From Verrucomicrobiaceae bacterium (GTDB lineage Bacteria; Verrucomicrobiota; Verrucomicrobiia; Verrucomicrobiales; Verrucomicrobiaceae): 42,878 nt of DNA. Shown piece by piece: positions 1 through 8,065 of this stretch (position 1 is the stretch's first letter; each line of letters begins with the position of its first letter). A model generated the notes under the pieces. That model saw only the letters and a list, made by a program, of their open reading frames with translations. It did no database searches and was not told the origin of the DNA. The DNA is taken from the NCBI GenBank assembly GCA_027487315.1, contig JAIYDW010000175.1, forward strand, positions 1 to 42,878, written 5' to 3'. The position numbers were made by a program, and so were the translations under genes.

Positions 1-281
1 GTGGGGGGTGGAGGGGTGAGGGGGTGAGGGGGAGTTGGGTGAGGCTGGGCTGGGGGTTGGGGGGTGGGGAGGGGGAGTTGTTGGTAGTGGGTGCGGGGGT
101 CGCGGCGGCGGAGGGGGAGGGCGGTGGCGGGGCCGATGGTGGTCACGCCTTCGGCTTGGAAGGCTTGGAGGGGGGCGTTGTAGGCGCAGTGGGGGCAGGT
201 GGTGATGCTGGTGGGCCGTGTTTGGGTGGCCAAGAAGTCGCTGCCACAAGAGGGGCACTTGATGCTGTAGGCGGCGGGCAT
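1..281 (-). CDS. Zinc-ribbon protein, partial (runs off left edge)
   Basis: The first 93 codons of a minus-strand gene starting with ATG at 281; no in-frame stop occurs before the window edge. The N-terminus holds two Cys-X2-Cys knuckles (CPSC near residue 9 and CPHC near residue 33), the pattern of a small rubredoxin-like zinc ribbon. After residue 60 the protein becomes proline-rich and looks disordered. It begins 16 nt after the stop of the M48 protease gene and reads in the same direction, so it is probably the third gene of that operon. Its function is unknown; the zinc ribbon suggests metal-supported protein or nucleic-acid contact (inference). Confidence 0.6.
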   Translation of the reverse strand, partial: MPAAYSIKCPSCGSDFLATQTRPTSITTCPHCAYNAPLQAFQAEGVTTIGPATALPLRRRDPRTHYQQLPLPTPQPPAQPHPTPPHPLTPPPP

Positions 282-297
282 GAGAGGAAAGGGAGAC

Positions 298-1545
298 TCA
301 GGCAACGGCACCGGCTTGCAACGCGGCGAGGCGTTGAAGCAGAGGTGGATGCGTGTAGTGGAGGCGGACGGCGAGGGGGTGAGGGGCGGGGTGGGAGAGA
401 TGATCTGAGGAGAGTCTCTTTAGCGCTGTTTCTAGTGGGGTGGAGGAGCCCATGGCTGAGCGCGCGAAGGCGTCGGCTTCGAATTCGTGGACCCGGCTGA
501 GCCACATGCCCGGGAGGGAGAGGAGGAGGGAGAAGGGTTTGTAGAGGATGGAGAAGACGGCGAAACCAAGCCCGATGGGGGTTCCGGAAATGCCGAAGGC
601 TGCGAAGAAGGCGGGACTTTGCAGGGCGAAGTGGAGTCCGGCGAAGAGGAGCGCACTTTCGATGAGGCCGATGATGAGATGGCGGGTGACGTGGCCGCGT
701 TTGGAGTGGCCGATTTCATGCGAGAGGACGGCGAGGAGTTCGTCTTGGGAGTGGGATTCGACCAGGGTGTCGTAGAGGGCGATGCGTTTGGATTTGCCGA
801 AGCCGGCGAAGAAGGCGTTCGCTTTGGAGGAGCGGCGGGAGCCGTCGACGATGGAGACGTCGGCGACGGGGAAGTCGAGTTGGCGGGAGAGGGCGAGGAT
901 GGCGTCGCGGAGAGGGCCGTTCGGGAGAGGGTCGAAGCGGAGGAAGAGGGGCATGATGAAGCGGGGGGAGATCCAGGTCATCAGGAGAGAGAAGAGGGCG
1001 AGGGTTCCCCAGGCGGCGGCGGGGGCCCAGGAGAGGGTTTCGAAGAGCCAGATGATGAGAGCGAGCAGCGGGAGGCCGATGATGGCGAGCAGCAGGATGG
1101 TTTTGATTTGATCGAGGATGAAGGTGCGCAGCGTGGTGCGATTGAAACCGAAGGCGGTTTCGATTTTGAAGGTTTGCCAGAGGGTGAAGGGAAGTGCGAT
1201 GAGAGAGGTGGCGATGGTGGTGAGGGTGAGCGCGAGGGTGCCGGTGGCGGTGGTATTCCAGCCGAGAGCGGTGGTCCATGTGTGGAGCCAACCGAAACCG
1301 CCGGCGAGCCAGAAGGTGATGAGGAAGGCGAGTTGGGTGGTGGCTTGGGCGAGGTCGAGCTGGGTGCTTTGGCGGTGGTAGTCCTGGCAGCGCAAGAGGG
1401 TATCGGGATCGTAGAGGGGGCGCATGGCCTCCGGGAGAGGTTTGGCGAATTGGGCGAGGTTCAGGAGGGAGATGATCAAGTCCAGGTGATAGAGGATGAT
1501 CACGCCGCCGAAGGCTGCCAGGAACCAGGGGTTTGAGGGGTTCAT
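298..1545 (-). CDS. M48 family integral-membrane metallopeptidase (Ste24/CAAX protease-like)
   Basis: A 415-residue polytopic membrane protein with the zinc-protease motif HEIGH (within LSHEIGHSKRGH, near residue 276) and a later Glu-rich segment, VHEFEADAFA, that supplies the third zinc ligand in this family. Hydrophobic segments lie at the N-terminus, around residues 65-170 and after the HExxH motif, giving the Ste24 layout rather than the shorter HtpX one. Bacterial members are thought to act in membrane-protein quality control; a prenyl-protein substrate is unlikely in a bacterium (inference). The start codon overlaps the end of the dihydrouridine synthase gene by four bases (ATGA), so the two are translationally coupled. 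Length and motifs are intact. Confidence 0.9.
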   Translation of the reverse strand: MNPSNPWFLAAFGGVIILYHLDLIISLLNLAQFAKPLPEAMRPLYDPDTLLRCQDYHRQSTQLDLAQATTQLAFLITFWLAGGFGWLHTWTTALGWNTTATGTLALTLTTIATSLIALPFTLWQTFKIETAFGFNRTTLRTFILDQIKTILLLAIIGLPLLALIIWLFETLSWAPAAAWGTLALFSLLMTWISPRFIMPLFLRFDPLPNGPLRDAILALSRQLDFPVADVSIVDGSRRSSKANAFFAGFGKSKRIALYDTLVESHSQDELLAVLSHEIGHSKRGHVTRHLIIGLIESALLFAGLHFALQSPAFFAAFGISGTPIGLGFAVFSILYKPFSLLLSLPGMWLSRVHEFEADAFARSAMGSSTPLETALKRLSSDHLSHPAPHPLAVRLHYTHPPLLQRLAALQAGAVA

Positions 1546-2561
1546 GAGGGGAGCGGAAGGGAGTCGTCCTCGATGCGGGTTCGGTGATTGAGGTAGGCGG
1601 CGCTGATGTCGTCGAGTTGCATGAGGCTGCCGACGGAGGCGAATTGGTTGCGCAGGAATTTGCCGGAGGGCAGGCTGCGGGTGTAGTGCATGAGGCGGGA
1701 GCGCATGGCGCGGATGACTTCGAATTCGCCGCCACGAGTGGAGTGGGCGATGGCGAGGACGCAGTGGCGACGCATGAAGGCGAGTCGGGTTTCGGCGGGC
1801 ACGGGATCGGGTTGGACGCCGTGGTTGAGGTAGTGGCGGGCTTCCTGGAAGACCCAGGGGTTTGTCATGGCGGCGCGGCCGATCATGATGCCGCGAACGC
1901 GGGTTTGGGCGCGACGGACTTCGACGTCGGCTCCGGTGGCGACGTCGCCATTGCCGATGACCGGGATGGTGATGGAGTCGGCGACTTGGCCGATGACATC
2001 CCAGTCGGCGAGGCCGGTGTAGCCTTGGGCGCGGGTTCGGCCGTGGATGGTGACGGCGGCCATGCCGCAGTCCTGAAGGCGGGTGGCGACTTCGAGGGCG
2101 TTGATCTGGGAGGCGTCCCAGCCGATGCGGATTTTGGCGGTGACGGGGACGCCTGTGGGGCGGACGGCGTCGGCGACACCGCGGGCGACGCTTTCGAGGA
2201 GGGGGCAGTCACGGAGGAGGGCGGAGCCACCGTTTTTGGAGACGACTTTGTTGACGGGGCAACCGAAGTTGATGTCGATGAAGTCGGGTTGTTTGCGGTC
2301 GATGATTTTGCGCGCGGCTTCGCCCATGCGTTTGCCGTCAGCGCCGAAGAGTTGGACGCCGATGGGGCGTTGGGCTTCGTCGAATTCGGTGTAATGGCGG
2401 GTGCGTTCGTCGGCTTGGAGGATGCCTTCGGCGGAGACGAATTCGGTGACCATGACATCGGCGCCGAGTTCTTTGCAGAGGCCACGAAAGATCTGGTCCG
2501 TCACGCCTGCCATGGGGGCAAGGTAGAGAGGGAAGGAGTCGTTGTGGAGCCAGGGGAGCAT
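1542..2561 (-). CDS. dusB: tRNA-dihydrouridine synthase, DusB-type
   Basis: A 339-residue FMN-dependent TIM-barrel enzyme that reduces uridine to dihydrouridine in the tRNA D-loop. The sequence opens with LAPMAGVTDQIFRGLCKELGA, the usual Dus start, followed by the catalytic-cysteine segment INFGCPVNKVVSKNGGSALL near residues 97-116, the TAKIRIGWD segment, the HGRTR motif and the phosphate-binding IGNGDV and IMIGRAAMTNPW segments. Length is normal for DusB. It is the first gene of a minus-strand operon with the M48 protease (four-base overlap) and the zinc-ribbon gene. Assignment to DusB rather than DusA or DusC rests on overall resemblance and is slightly less certain than the enzyme class. 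Confidence 0.93.
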   Translation of the reverse strand: MLPWLHNDSFPLYLAPMAGVTDQIFRGLCKELGADVMVTEFVSAEGILQADERTRHYTEFDEAQRPIGVQLFGADGKRMGEAARKIIDRKQPDFIDINFGCPVNKVVSKNGGSALLRDCPLLESVARGVADAVRPTGVPVTAKIRIGWDASQINALEVATRLQDCGMAAVTIHGRTRAQGYTGLADWDVIGQVADSITIPVIGNGDVATGADVEVRRAQTRVRGIMIGRAAMTNPWVFQEARHYLNHGVQPDPVPAETRLAFMRRHCVLAIAHSTRGGEFEVIRAMRSRLMHYTRSLPSGKFLRNQFASVGSLMQLDDISAAYLNHRTRIEDDSLPLPS

Positions 2562-2601
2562 GAAGGGCCTAGCTTACAGCATGAGAGGGGGAGGGGCAAG
2601 G

Positions 2602-2664
2602 GGGAGCGGGGGAGTGGGGAGTGGGGAGTGCGGATTGCGGAATGCGGAATGCGGAATGCGGAAT
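2602..2664. repeat. Heptameric tandem repeat (GGGGAGT then GCGGAAT units)
   Basis: About nine consecutive 7-base units. The first part reads GGGGAGT three times; the second part is one GCGGATT and four GCGGAAT copies. The two unit types are related and keep one period throughout. It lies in the gap between the dihydrouridine synthase gene and the alpha/beta hydrolase gene. The following 60 bases contain a CACGCAGAGGCGCGGAG stretch that looks like a dispersed intergenic repeat. Confidence 0.8.
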
Positions 2665-2757
2665 GCTGCTGACGTGGGCACGCAGAGGCGCGGAGAGGGA
2701 GGCGGCGCAGAGGGGGCGATTGGGGTATGGATGTTGGAGTCCGGAGTTGGGTCGGGG

Positions 2758-2802
2758 AAAAAATGGTGGCCGTTGCTCTGGGGCTTCCAGTGCAACGGCC
2801 AC
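2758..2802 (-). terminator. Intrinsic terminator of the alpha/beta hydrolase gene
   Basis: Read on the minus strand, a perfect 11-base stem (GTGGCCGTTGC with GCAACGGCCAC) closes a 15-base loop. It is followed after two bases by six T residues. It starts about 19 nt past the stop codon of the gene that ends at 2821. Stem, GC content and T-tract are those of a strong factor-independent terminator. Confidence 0.9.
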
Positions 2803-2820
2803 TGCTTTTGTTGAACTGCG

Positions 2821-4191
2821 TTAGAGTTTGACGCCGACTTTGGGTTGTTTGGTGATGGACTCGGTTTGCTTTTGGATGTTGTCGCCGACTTTGTTGTTCT
2901 CGAGTTTGGCGATTTTTTCCTTCACGCTGAGGCTTGAGGGATCGATTTCCTGGGTTTGGCTCAGGGTGTCTGGATTCTGGGTGCTGCTGTCGGTCAGGGT
3001 TTCGCGTACGGACTTGGGGCGGGCGAGTGTTTGCTGGTCGGGTTGTTGGGTGTCTAAGTCGACTTTGGGTTGGTCGGTATCGACCTTTGGCTGTTGGACG
3101 TCTGTTTGAGGTTGTTGGACGATGACCTGGGGTTGTTGGACGATGACTTGGGGTTGTTGGACGGCGAGGCCGCGTTGTTGGTTGTAGGCTTTGGATTCGC
3201 TGACGAAGGTTTTGAACGCGGTTTTGTGTTCGTCAGTGGTTTGCATCCAAAGATGTTCTTGTGCCTTGGTTCCGCCGATTTTGGCGGTGCGCTCTTGGAA
3301 GTTGAGTTGGGTTTTGTCGGGGTAGGTGTTGAAGCGCTGCTTCAGAGGGGTCATGTGACGGTTCCCGTTTTCACCAAAGTCTTCGTGTTTGTTTGAGAGC
3401 ATGGAGACGGGCATGGGTCTCTGGCCCTGTTGTACGCGTTGGGTTTGGTCGGCGACGATCTGATCGGCAAGGCCGACATTGTCCATGACCTCGCTGAGTT
3501 GGTGTTTTGGAATCAGATTGGCCGCAGGCCCGAGTGTGCCTTTCATGCCTTCTTTGGTTGCCTGCCGGACGGAACTGAAAGTGGAGATGAGGTGGAGGCC
3601 GGCTGAATCCGGGTTCTGTTTGGCGGCGTACATGGCCGGGAAGCCGCCGAGGGAGAAGCCGGAGTAGGCCTGCTGATTCTTGGGTACGCCTTGTTGTTCC
3701 AGGTGTGCGATGACGTTGTCGACGTGGGTCTTGATGGTGGCCTCGCTGGCGTCTGCCGGGTAGTCGAACACGGCAAAGCCGAGGCCTTGGTCCCGGCACA
3801 TTTCTGCCATTTCTTTGATGGAGGTAGTGTACTTCTCCCGATCAAATTCGCTGCCGCCGAAATACACGATGGTTGGATTGCCGGGTTTGGCCTTCAAGTG
3901 CCAGCCATTCTCGGTTCCGACGGTGGTGGGCTGGAATTGGTTCTCTGGATTGCGGAAGGTGTCGCGATTGTCTTTGTGTTTGCCAAACTCGCCAACGAGG
4001 GTGGGAATCGGCAAGTCTGAGGGTTTCTGCTTCATCTCATAGATTTCGGCGGTGGCTTTGGCGTTGGCTTTGCCGCCGATGAGATTGCGGAGTTGACGGA
4101 TGCCTGGCAGGTTGCTGAGGTTTTTGGAGATTTTGGATCCGATGCCTGTTTTGGCATCGCGCTTTTCTTGATTGAGGGTGTCGATGGGCAT
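2821..4191 (-). CDS. Cytoplasmic-type alpha/beta hydrolase with Gln/Pro repeat tail; effector-like unknown
   Basis: A 456-residue protein with no signal peptide or membrane span. Residues 1-60 are polar and look disordered. Residues 100-290 have an alpha/beta hydrolase layout: a beta strand PTIVYFGGS, the nucleophile elbow GFSLGG with Ser180, and a likely acid-histidine pair in HEDFGENGNRH (Asp271 or Glu270, His279). Residues 344-378 form five imperfect heptads (VQQPQVI, VQQPQVI, VQQPQTD, VQQPKVD, DQPKVD). The C-terminus is Ser/Thr/Gln/Lys-rich. Composition is less GC-rich and less skewed than its neighbours, and dispersed repeats lie on both sides, so recent acquisition is likely. Substrate unknown. 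The layout resembles secreted effectors of host-associated bacteria, but no secretion genes are visible here. Confidence 0.75.
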   Translation of the reverse strand: MPIDTLNQEKRDAKTGIGSKISKNLSNLPGIRQLRNLIGGKANAKATAEIYEMKQKPSDLPIPTLVGEFGKHKDNRDTFRNPENQFQPTTVGTENGWHLKAKPGNPTIVYFGGSEFDREKYTTSIKEMAEMCRDQGLGFAVFDYPADASEATIKTHVDNVIAHLEQQGVPKNQQAYSGFSLGGFPAMYAAKQNPDSAGLHLISTFSSVRQATKEGMKGTLGPAANLIPKHQLSEVMDNVGLADQIVADQTQRVQQGQRPMPVSMLSNKHEDFGENGNRHMTPLKQRFNTYPDKTQLNFQERTAKIGGTKAQEHLWMQTTDEHKTAFKTFVSESKAYNQQRGLAVQQPQVIVQQPQVIVQQPQTDVQQPKVDTDQPKVDLDTQQPDQQTLARPKSVRETLTDSSTQNPDTLSQTQEIDPSSLSVKEKIAKLENNKVGDNIQKQTESITKQPKVGVKL

Positions 4192-4299
4192 GGCGGGTGG
4201 GCGTGGGTGAGAGGGCCTCTGATTGGATGAATACGGGAAGGGAAGGGGAAGGTTACGAAGGTGTTTGGTTTGCAGGGGGTGGGAGGGAAGGGTAGAAGA

Positions 4300-4412
4300 A
4301 GAGGCGGCTTTGCCGCATGGGGGCGCCAGCGGGCTGGCTGGGGGAAAGCGGCAGCGGGCTGCTCGCAGTCGAAGGGAGAGGCGCTACGGACTGAAGTCCG
4401 CGCTCTGGGGAG
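4300..4412. repeat. REP-like intergenic region with several small hairpins
   Basis: Part of the 303-base gap between 4191 and 4495. It contains GCGGC-TTT-GCCGC (4304-4316), two CAGC-GGG-CTG type hairpins around 4326-4372, and CGGACT-GA-AGTCCG (4387-4400). Such chains of short GC-rich palindromes are typical of dispersed extragenic repeats. An open frame runs through it into the RND permease gene, but its translation here is Gly/Arg-rich and unlike any permease N-terminus, so it is treated as non-coding. Confidence 0.6.
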
Positions 4413-4494
4413 GGGGTTTTTGGAAATGGGGTTGTTTTTGGGGCGTTATGGGTGCCTGTGTTGGCCCGGGTTTTGGGTTTTTGCTTTTTTTGAC

Positions 4495-7400
4495 ATGTCT
4501 CTTCCTCGCTTTGCTTTGCGTCATCCGTGGACCGTTTTGGTGGCGGTGGTGGCGGTATTGTTGGGGGCTTGGATTGCGACGAAGAAGATGGCGCGGGATG
4601 TGTTTCCGCCGCTGGGGATTCCGACGATCTATGTGGCGCAGCCTTATGGGGGAATGGATGCGGCGCAGATGGAGGGGTATCTGACTTACTATTACGAGTA
4701 CCACTTTCTCTACATCGCGGGGATCGAGCATGTGGAGTCGAAGAACATTCAGGGGGCGTCCATCATGAAGCTGCAGTTTCATCCGGGGACGGATATGTCG
4801 GCGGCGCTGTCGGAGACGATTGCGTATGTGAACCGGAGCCGGAGTTTCATGCCGCCGGGGACGCCGGGGGCGTTTGTGACGCGGTTTGATGCGGGGAGTG
4901 TGCCGGTGGGGAATCTGGTGTTTGCGACGGAGAATCCGGCGCGGACGGTGGGGCAGATGCAGGATGCGGCGCTGAATATGGTGCGGCCGTTGTTTGCGAC
5001 GCTGCCGGGGGTTTCGGCACCGCCTCCGTTTGGGGGGAGTGCTCGTACGATTCTGATCAATGTGAAGCCGGATCGGCTGCGGGCTTATGGGCTTTCGCCG
5101 GATGATGTGGTGAAGGCGATGACGGAGGCGAATACGATGAGTCCGAGCGGGAATCTGGCGCTGCCGGGCAAGTATCCGATTGTGCCGACGAATGCGGTGG
5201 TGAAAAACATTCAGGATCTGGCGGCGGTGCCGCTGAAGGTGACGGAGAAGGGGGCGGTGTTTGTGCGGGACATTGGGGAGGTGAGTGATGGGAGCGATCT
5301 GCTAACGAGCATCGCGATTGTGAACGGGAAACGGACGGTGTACATGCCGGTGACGAAGCGGAGTGATGCCTCGACGCTGAGTGTGGTGGAGCTGGTGAAG
5401 CAGAACCTGCCGAAGTTTAAGGCGGCCTGTCCTGAGGACATCAACGTGACGTTTGAGTTTGACCAGAGTCCGTGGATTCTCCGGGCGATTGAGGATCTGG
5501 TGAAGGAGGGGATGCTGGGGGCGATGCTGACGGGGTTGATGGTGCTGGTTTTCCTGCGGGACTGGCGGAGCGTTTTCATTGTGGTGCTGAACATTCCGAT
5601 TGCGATTGCGGCGGCGGTGCTGGGGCTGTGGATGGCGGGGTATACGATCAATCTGATGACGCTAGGGGGTTTGGCGCTGGCGGTGGGGATCCTGGTGGAT
5701 GAGGCGACGGTGGAGATCGAGAACATTCATCGGCGGATGAAGATGGGTGGGGGGCAGAGTCTGCGGCGGGTGGTTTTGGATGCGTCTAAGGAGACGATCG
5801 GGCCGAGGTCGCTGAGCATGCTGTGCATTCTGGCGGTGTTTGTGCCGAGTTTCTTCATGACGGGGGCGGCGAAGGCGCTGTTTCTGCCGCTGTCTTTGGC
5901 GGTGGGTTTTGCGATGGTGGCGTCGTATCTGCTGTCGAGCACGCTGGTGCCGATTTTAAGCATTTGGTGGCATCAGGAGCCGAAGAATGAGGTGGGGGCC
6001 AAGGCTGCGAAGGAGTCGGCGCTGAGGTGGTTGTTTTTGCCGAGTTTGACGACGCGGCATGTGCTGGTGCCGGCTTATCTGGGAGGGGTGATTTTTGCGA
6101 TTGGGGTGGTGCTGCCTTTCTTGGGGACGGAGATTTTTCCGCAGATTGATGCGGGGCAGATTCAGCTGAGGCTGAGGGCGCCAACGGCGACGCGGTTGGA
6201 GGCGACGGAGCAGATGGCGCTGCGGACGCTGGCGATCATTGGGGAGGAGGCACCGATCGCGACGAGCATGGGGCTGGTGGGGGTGCATGCGCCGAACTAT
6301 CCGGTCAATTTGATTCACCAGTGGAACAGTGGGCCGGAGGAGGCGACGCTGCAGATTCAGCTGAAGGCGGGGCGGCCGCCGATTGCGGAGCTGCGGGAGA
6401 AGCTGCGGGCGCGGCTGGCGGCGGAGTTTCCCGGGGTTTTGTTTTCGTTTGAGCCGGCGGACATTGTGAGCCGGGTGATGGCGCTGGGGTCGCCGACGCC
6501 GATCGAGGTGGCGGTGAGCGGGAAGGATTTTGCGGCGAGTCGGGCGCATGCGGAGGTGCTGCGGGGCAAGCTGGCGGGTTTGAAGGGTTTGCGGGATGTG
6601 CAGTTCAGCCAGACCCTGGACTATCCGAGTGTGGATGTGACCATTGACCGGGAGCGGGCGGGTTTGCTGGGGGTGAAGATGAGTGATGCGACGCGCAGTC
6701 TGGTGGCGGCGACGGCGAGCAGTCGGTTCACGGTGCCGAACTACTGGGCCGATCCCAAAAGCGGACAAAGCTACAGTCTGCAGGTGCAGGTGCCGCAGAC
6801 GATGATGAGCAGTGTTGAGGATTTGCGGAATCTGCCGGTGAGTGGAGCGGGTGGGGCGGCGGTGCCGCTGCGGAACCTTGCGAAGGTGAGTGAGGGGAGT
6901 GTCATCGGGCAGTATGATCGGTACAACATGTCGCGGACGGTTTCGATCATTGCGAATTTGCATGATCAGCCTTTGGGAGCGGCGGCGAAGGAGGTGGAGA
7001 AGGTGATGGCGGAGCATCCGGCGCCTGCGGGGGTGAGTGTGGCTTTGAGAGGGCAGGTGCCTCCGATGAAGGAGCTGCAAAGCGGGCTGCAGACGGGGCT
7101 GCTCATTGCGATTGTGACGATCTTTTTGCTGCTGGTGGCGAACTTTCAGAGTCTGCGTTTGGCGGTGATCGTGCTGACGACGATTCCGGCGGCGCTGCTG
7201 GGGGTGGTGCTGGCTTTGAAGCTGACTGGGACGACGGTGAACCTGCAAAGCTTCATGGGGGCGATCATGGCGGTGGGGGTGGCGGTGGCGAATGCGATTT
7301 TGCTGGTGACGTTTGCGCATCGGGCCCAGCTTGGCGGAATGAACAAGCGTGATGCGGCGCTGGAGAGTGCGACGACGCGGTTGCGGCCGATTTTGATGAC

Positions 7401-7587
7401 GAGCCTGGCGATGATCGCGGGGATGGTGCCGATGGCGCTGGCGCGGAGTCAGACGTCGCCGCTGGCGATTGCGACGATTGGGGGGCTGGCTTTGGCGACG
7501 GTGGCGACGGTGCTGGTGCTGCCGGCGGTGTATGCGCTGCTGGCGAGTCCGACGGCGAAGGAGGCTTCGCTTGAACCTCTTGATTGA
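4495..7587 (+). CDS. RND superfamily efflux transporter permease (first system)
   Basis: A 1030-residue inner-membrane pump subunit. The frame is open from 4261, but ATG at 4495 gives the classical RND start (short cytoplasmic stretch RFALRHPW, then transmembrane helix 1), so that start was chosen. Two similar halves each have one helix, a large periplasmic loop and five more helices. The helix-4 proton-relay motif reads LAVGILVDEATVEIEN, with Asp-Glu where AcrB-type pumps have Asp-Asp. The C-terminal half contains the conserved TTRLRPILMTSLAMIAGMVPMAL segment. The adaptor and outer-membrane channel genes follow, after an unrelated small gene. Substrate cannot be read from the sequence; the family exports drugs, metals or lipids by proton antiport. 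Confidence 0.92.
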   Translation: MSLPRFALRHPWTVLVAVVAVLLGAWIATKKMARDVFPPLGIPTIYVAQPYGGMDAAQMEGYLTYYYEYHFLYIAGIEHVESKNIQGASIMKLQFHPGTDMSAALSETIAYVNRSRSFMPPGTPGAFVTRFDAGSVPVGNLVFATENPARTVGQMQDAALNMVRPLFATLPGVSAPPPFGGSARTILINVKPDRLRAYGLSPDDVVKAMTEANTMSPSGNLALPGKYPIVPTNAVVKNIQDLAAVPLKVTEKGAVFVRDIGEVSDGSDLLTSIAIVNGKRTVYMPVTKRSDASTLSVVELVKQNLPKFKAACPEDINVTFEFDQSPWILRAIEDLVKEGMLGAMLTGLMVLVFLRDWRSVFIVVLNIPIAIAAAVLGLWMAGYTINLMTLGGLALAVGILVDEATVEIENIHRRMKMGGGQSLRRVVLDASKETIGPRSLSMLCILAVFVPSFFMTGAAKALFLPLSLAVGFAMVASYLLSSTLVPILSIWWHQEPKNEVGAKAAKESALRWLFLPSLTTRHVLVPAYLGGVIFAIGVVLPFLGTEIFPQIDAGQIQLRLRAPTATRLEATEQMALRTLAIIGEEAPIATSMGLVGVHAPNYPVNLIHQWNSGPEEATLQIQLKAGRPPIAELREKLRARLAAEFPGVLFSFEPADIVSRVMALGSPTPIEVAVSGKDFAASRAHAEVLRGKLAGLKGLRDVQFSQTLDYPSVDVTIDRERAGLLGVKMSDATRSLVAATASSRFTVPNYWADPKSGQSYSLQVQVPQTMMSSVEDLRNLPVSGAGGAAVPLRNLAKVSEGSVIGQYDRYNMSRTVSIIANLHDQPLGAAAKEVEKVMAEHPAPAGVSVALRGQVPPMKELQSGLQTGLLIAIVTIFLLLVANFQSLRLAVIVLTTIPAALLGVVLALKLTGTTVNLQSFMGAIMAVGVAVANAILLVTFAHRAQLGGMNKRDAALESATTRLRPILMTSLAMIAGMVPMALARSQTSPLAIATIGGLALATVATVLVLPAVYALLASPTAKEASLEPLD

Positions 7588-7617
7588 GTGGAGATGCGTT
7601 TCGAATTTTTTTAACCT

Positions 7618-8046
7618 GTTCGGCAGAAAATGGAAGCTCGACTAAGTCTCACCGTCATGAATCTCGCAGCGTTAAGTCTGTGGATTGTGTCCATCTATCT
7701 TTTTGCAGTCGTTGCGTCGTGGACGACAGCCATCGAGCCGAACTTGCTTCCAGCAGAGATAAGTGCGGAAGCTATCGAGGCCAAGTGGGTGGCCGCTGTA
7801 AATGAGCACGGCAAATGGCAAAACTGGGAACGGGGAACTATCGCTCAAAGACCGGTCTTTTTCGCTGCGCATGTGGCAGCACTCGCTCTGTGTGGTTTGT
7901 TAGCTATTCTTTTGGGCTTTCGAGCGTCCCGTATTTACAAAAGCCGAGAACAAGCCGTGGCTTCCAACGCCTAACCTGCTTCGACTTCAATACCTCATGA
8001 TCGTTCAACCTTCATCACTCACTCCAATCCGCGTCGCCAGTCAGGC
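7618..8046 (+). other. Possible decayed integron-cassette-like insertion
   Basis: The segment has GTTCGGC at 7618 and, after a small gene, a region from GCCTAAC (7969-7975) to GTCAGGC (8040-8046). These pair imperfectly as inverted repeats and resemble attC core sites (RYYYAAC and GTTRRRY) with one mismatch each. CGAC and GTCG inside the region can also pair. The contained gene lacks the G-skew of its neighbours and interrupts an efflux operon. No integrase is in the window, so this is only a structural suggestion. Confidence 0.25.
7630..7974 (+). CDS. Small two-span membrane protein, unknown
   Basis: A 114-residue protein with a hydrophobic segment near residues 8-28 (LAALSLWIVSIYLFAVVASW) and a second near 78-97 (HVAALALCGLLAILLGF), separated by a charged loop of about 45 residues. 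No family recognised. It lies 42 nt after the RND permease and 91 nt before the adaptor, splitting an otherwise standard efflux operon. Its DNA is markedly less GC-rich and not G-skewed on the + strand, unlike both flanking genes. It may be an accessory subunit of the pump or an inserted gene; the composition favours insertion. No Shine-Dalgarno sequence precedes ATG at 7630. Confidence 0.6.
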   Translation: MEARLSLTVMNLAALSLWIVSIYLFAVVASWTTAIEPNLLPAEISAEAIEAKWVAAVNEHGKWQNWERGTIAQRPVFFAAHVAALALCGLLAILLGFRASRIYKSREQAVASNA

Positions 8047-8065
8047 GTAGGAGGACTTCGACATT

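Noticed and set aside
487-1536. Plus-strand open frame of 349 codons opposite the M48 protease gene
   Set aside because: The product is almost only Glu and Gly, as expected from the antisense of a C-ending-codon gene in skewed DNA; the protease on the other strand has all its motifs.
1584-2672. Plus-strand open frame of 362 codons opposite the dihydrouridine synthase gene
   Set aside because: Low-complexity Gly/Asp/Val-rich translation, no domain; it is an antisense shadow.
4261-4494. N-terminal extension of the RND permease frame
   Set aside because: It crosses REP-like hairpins and gives a Gly/Arg-rich stretch; the conserved N-terminus starts at 4495.
5956-7320. Minus-strand open frame of 454 codons within the RND permease gene
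   Set aside because: Arg/His/Gln-rich antisense product with no recognisable feature.
7617-7630. TGTTC-GGCA-GAAAA as a second LexA box
   Set aside because: One mismatch in ten; about one such match is expected by chance in a window of this size, and it touches the start codon of 7630.
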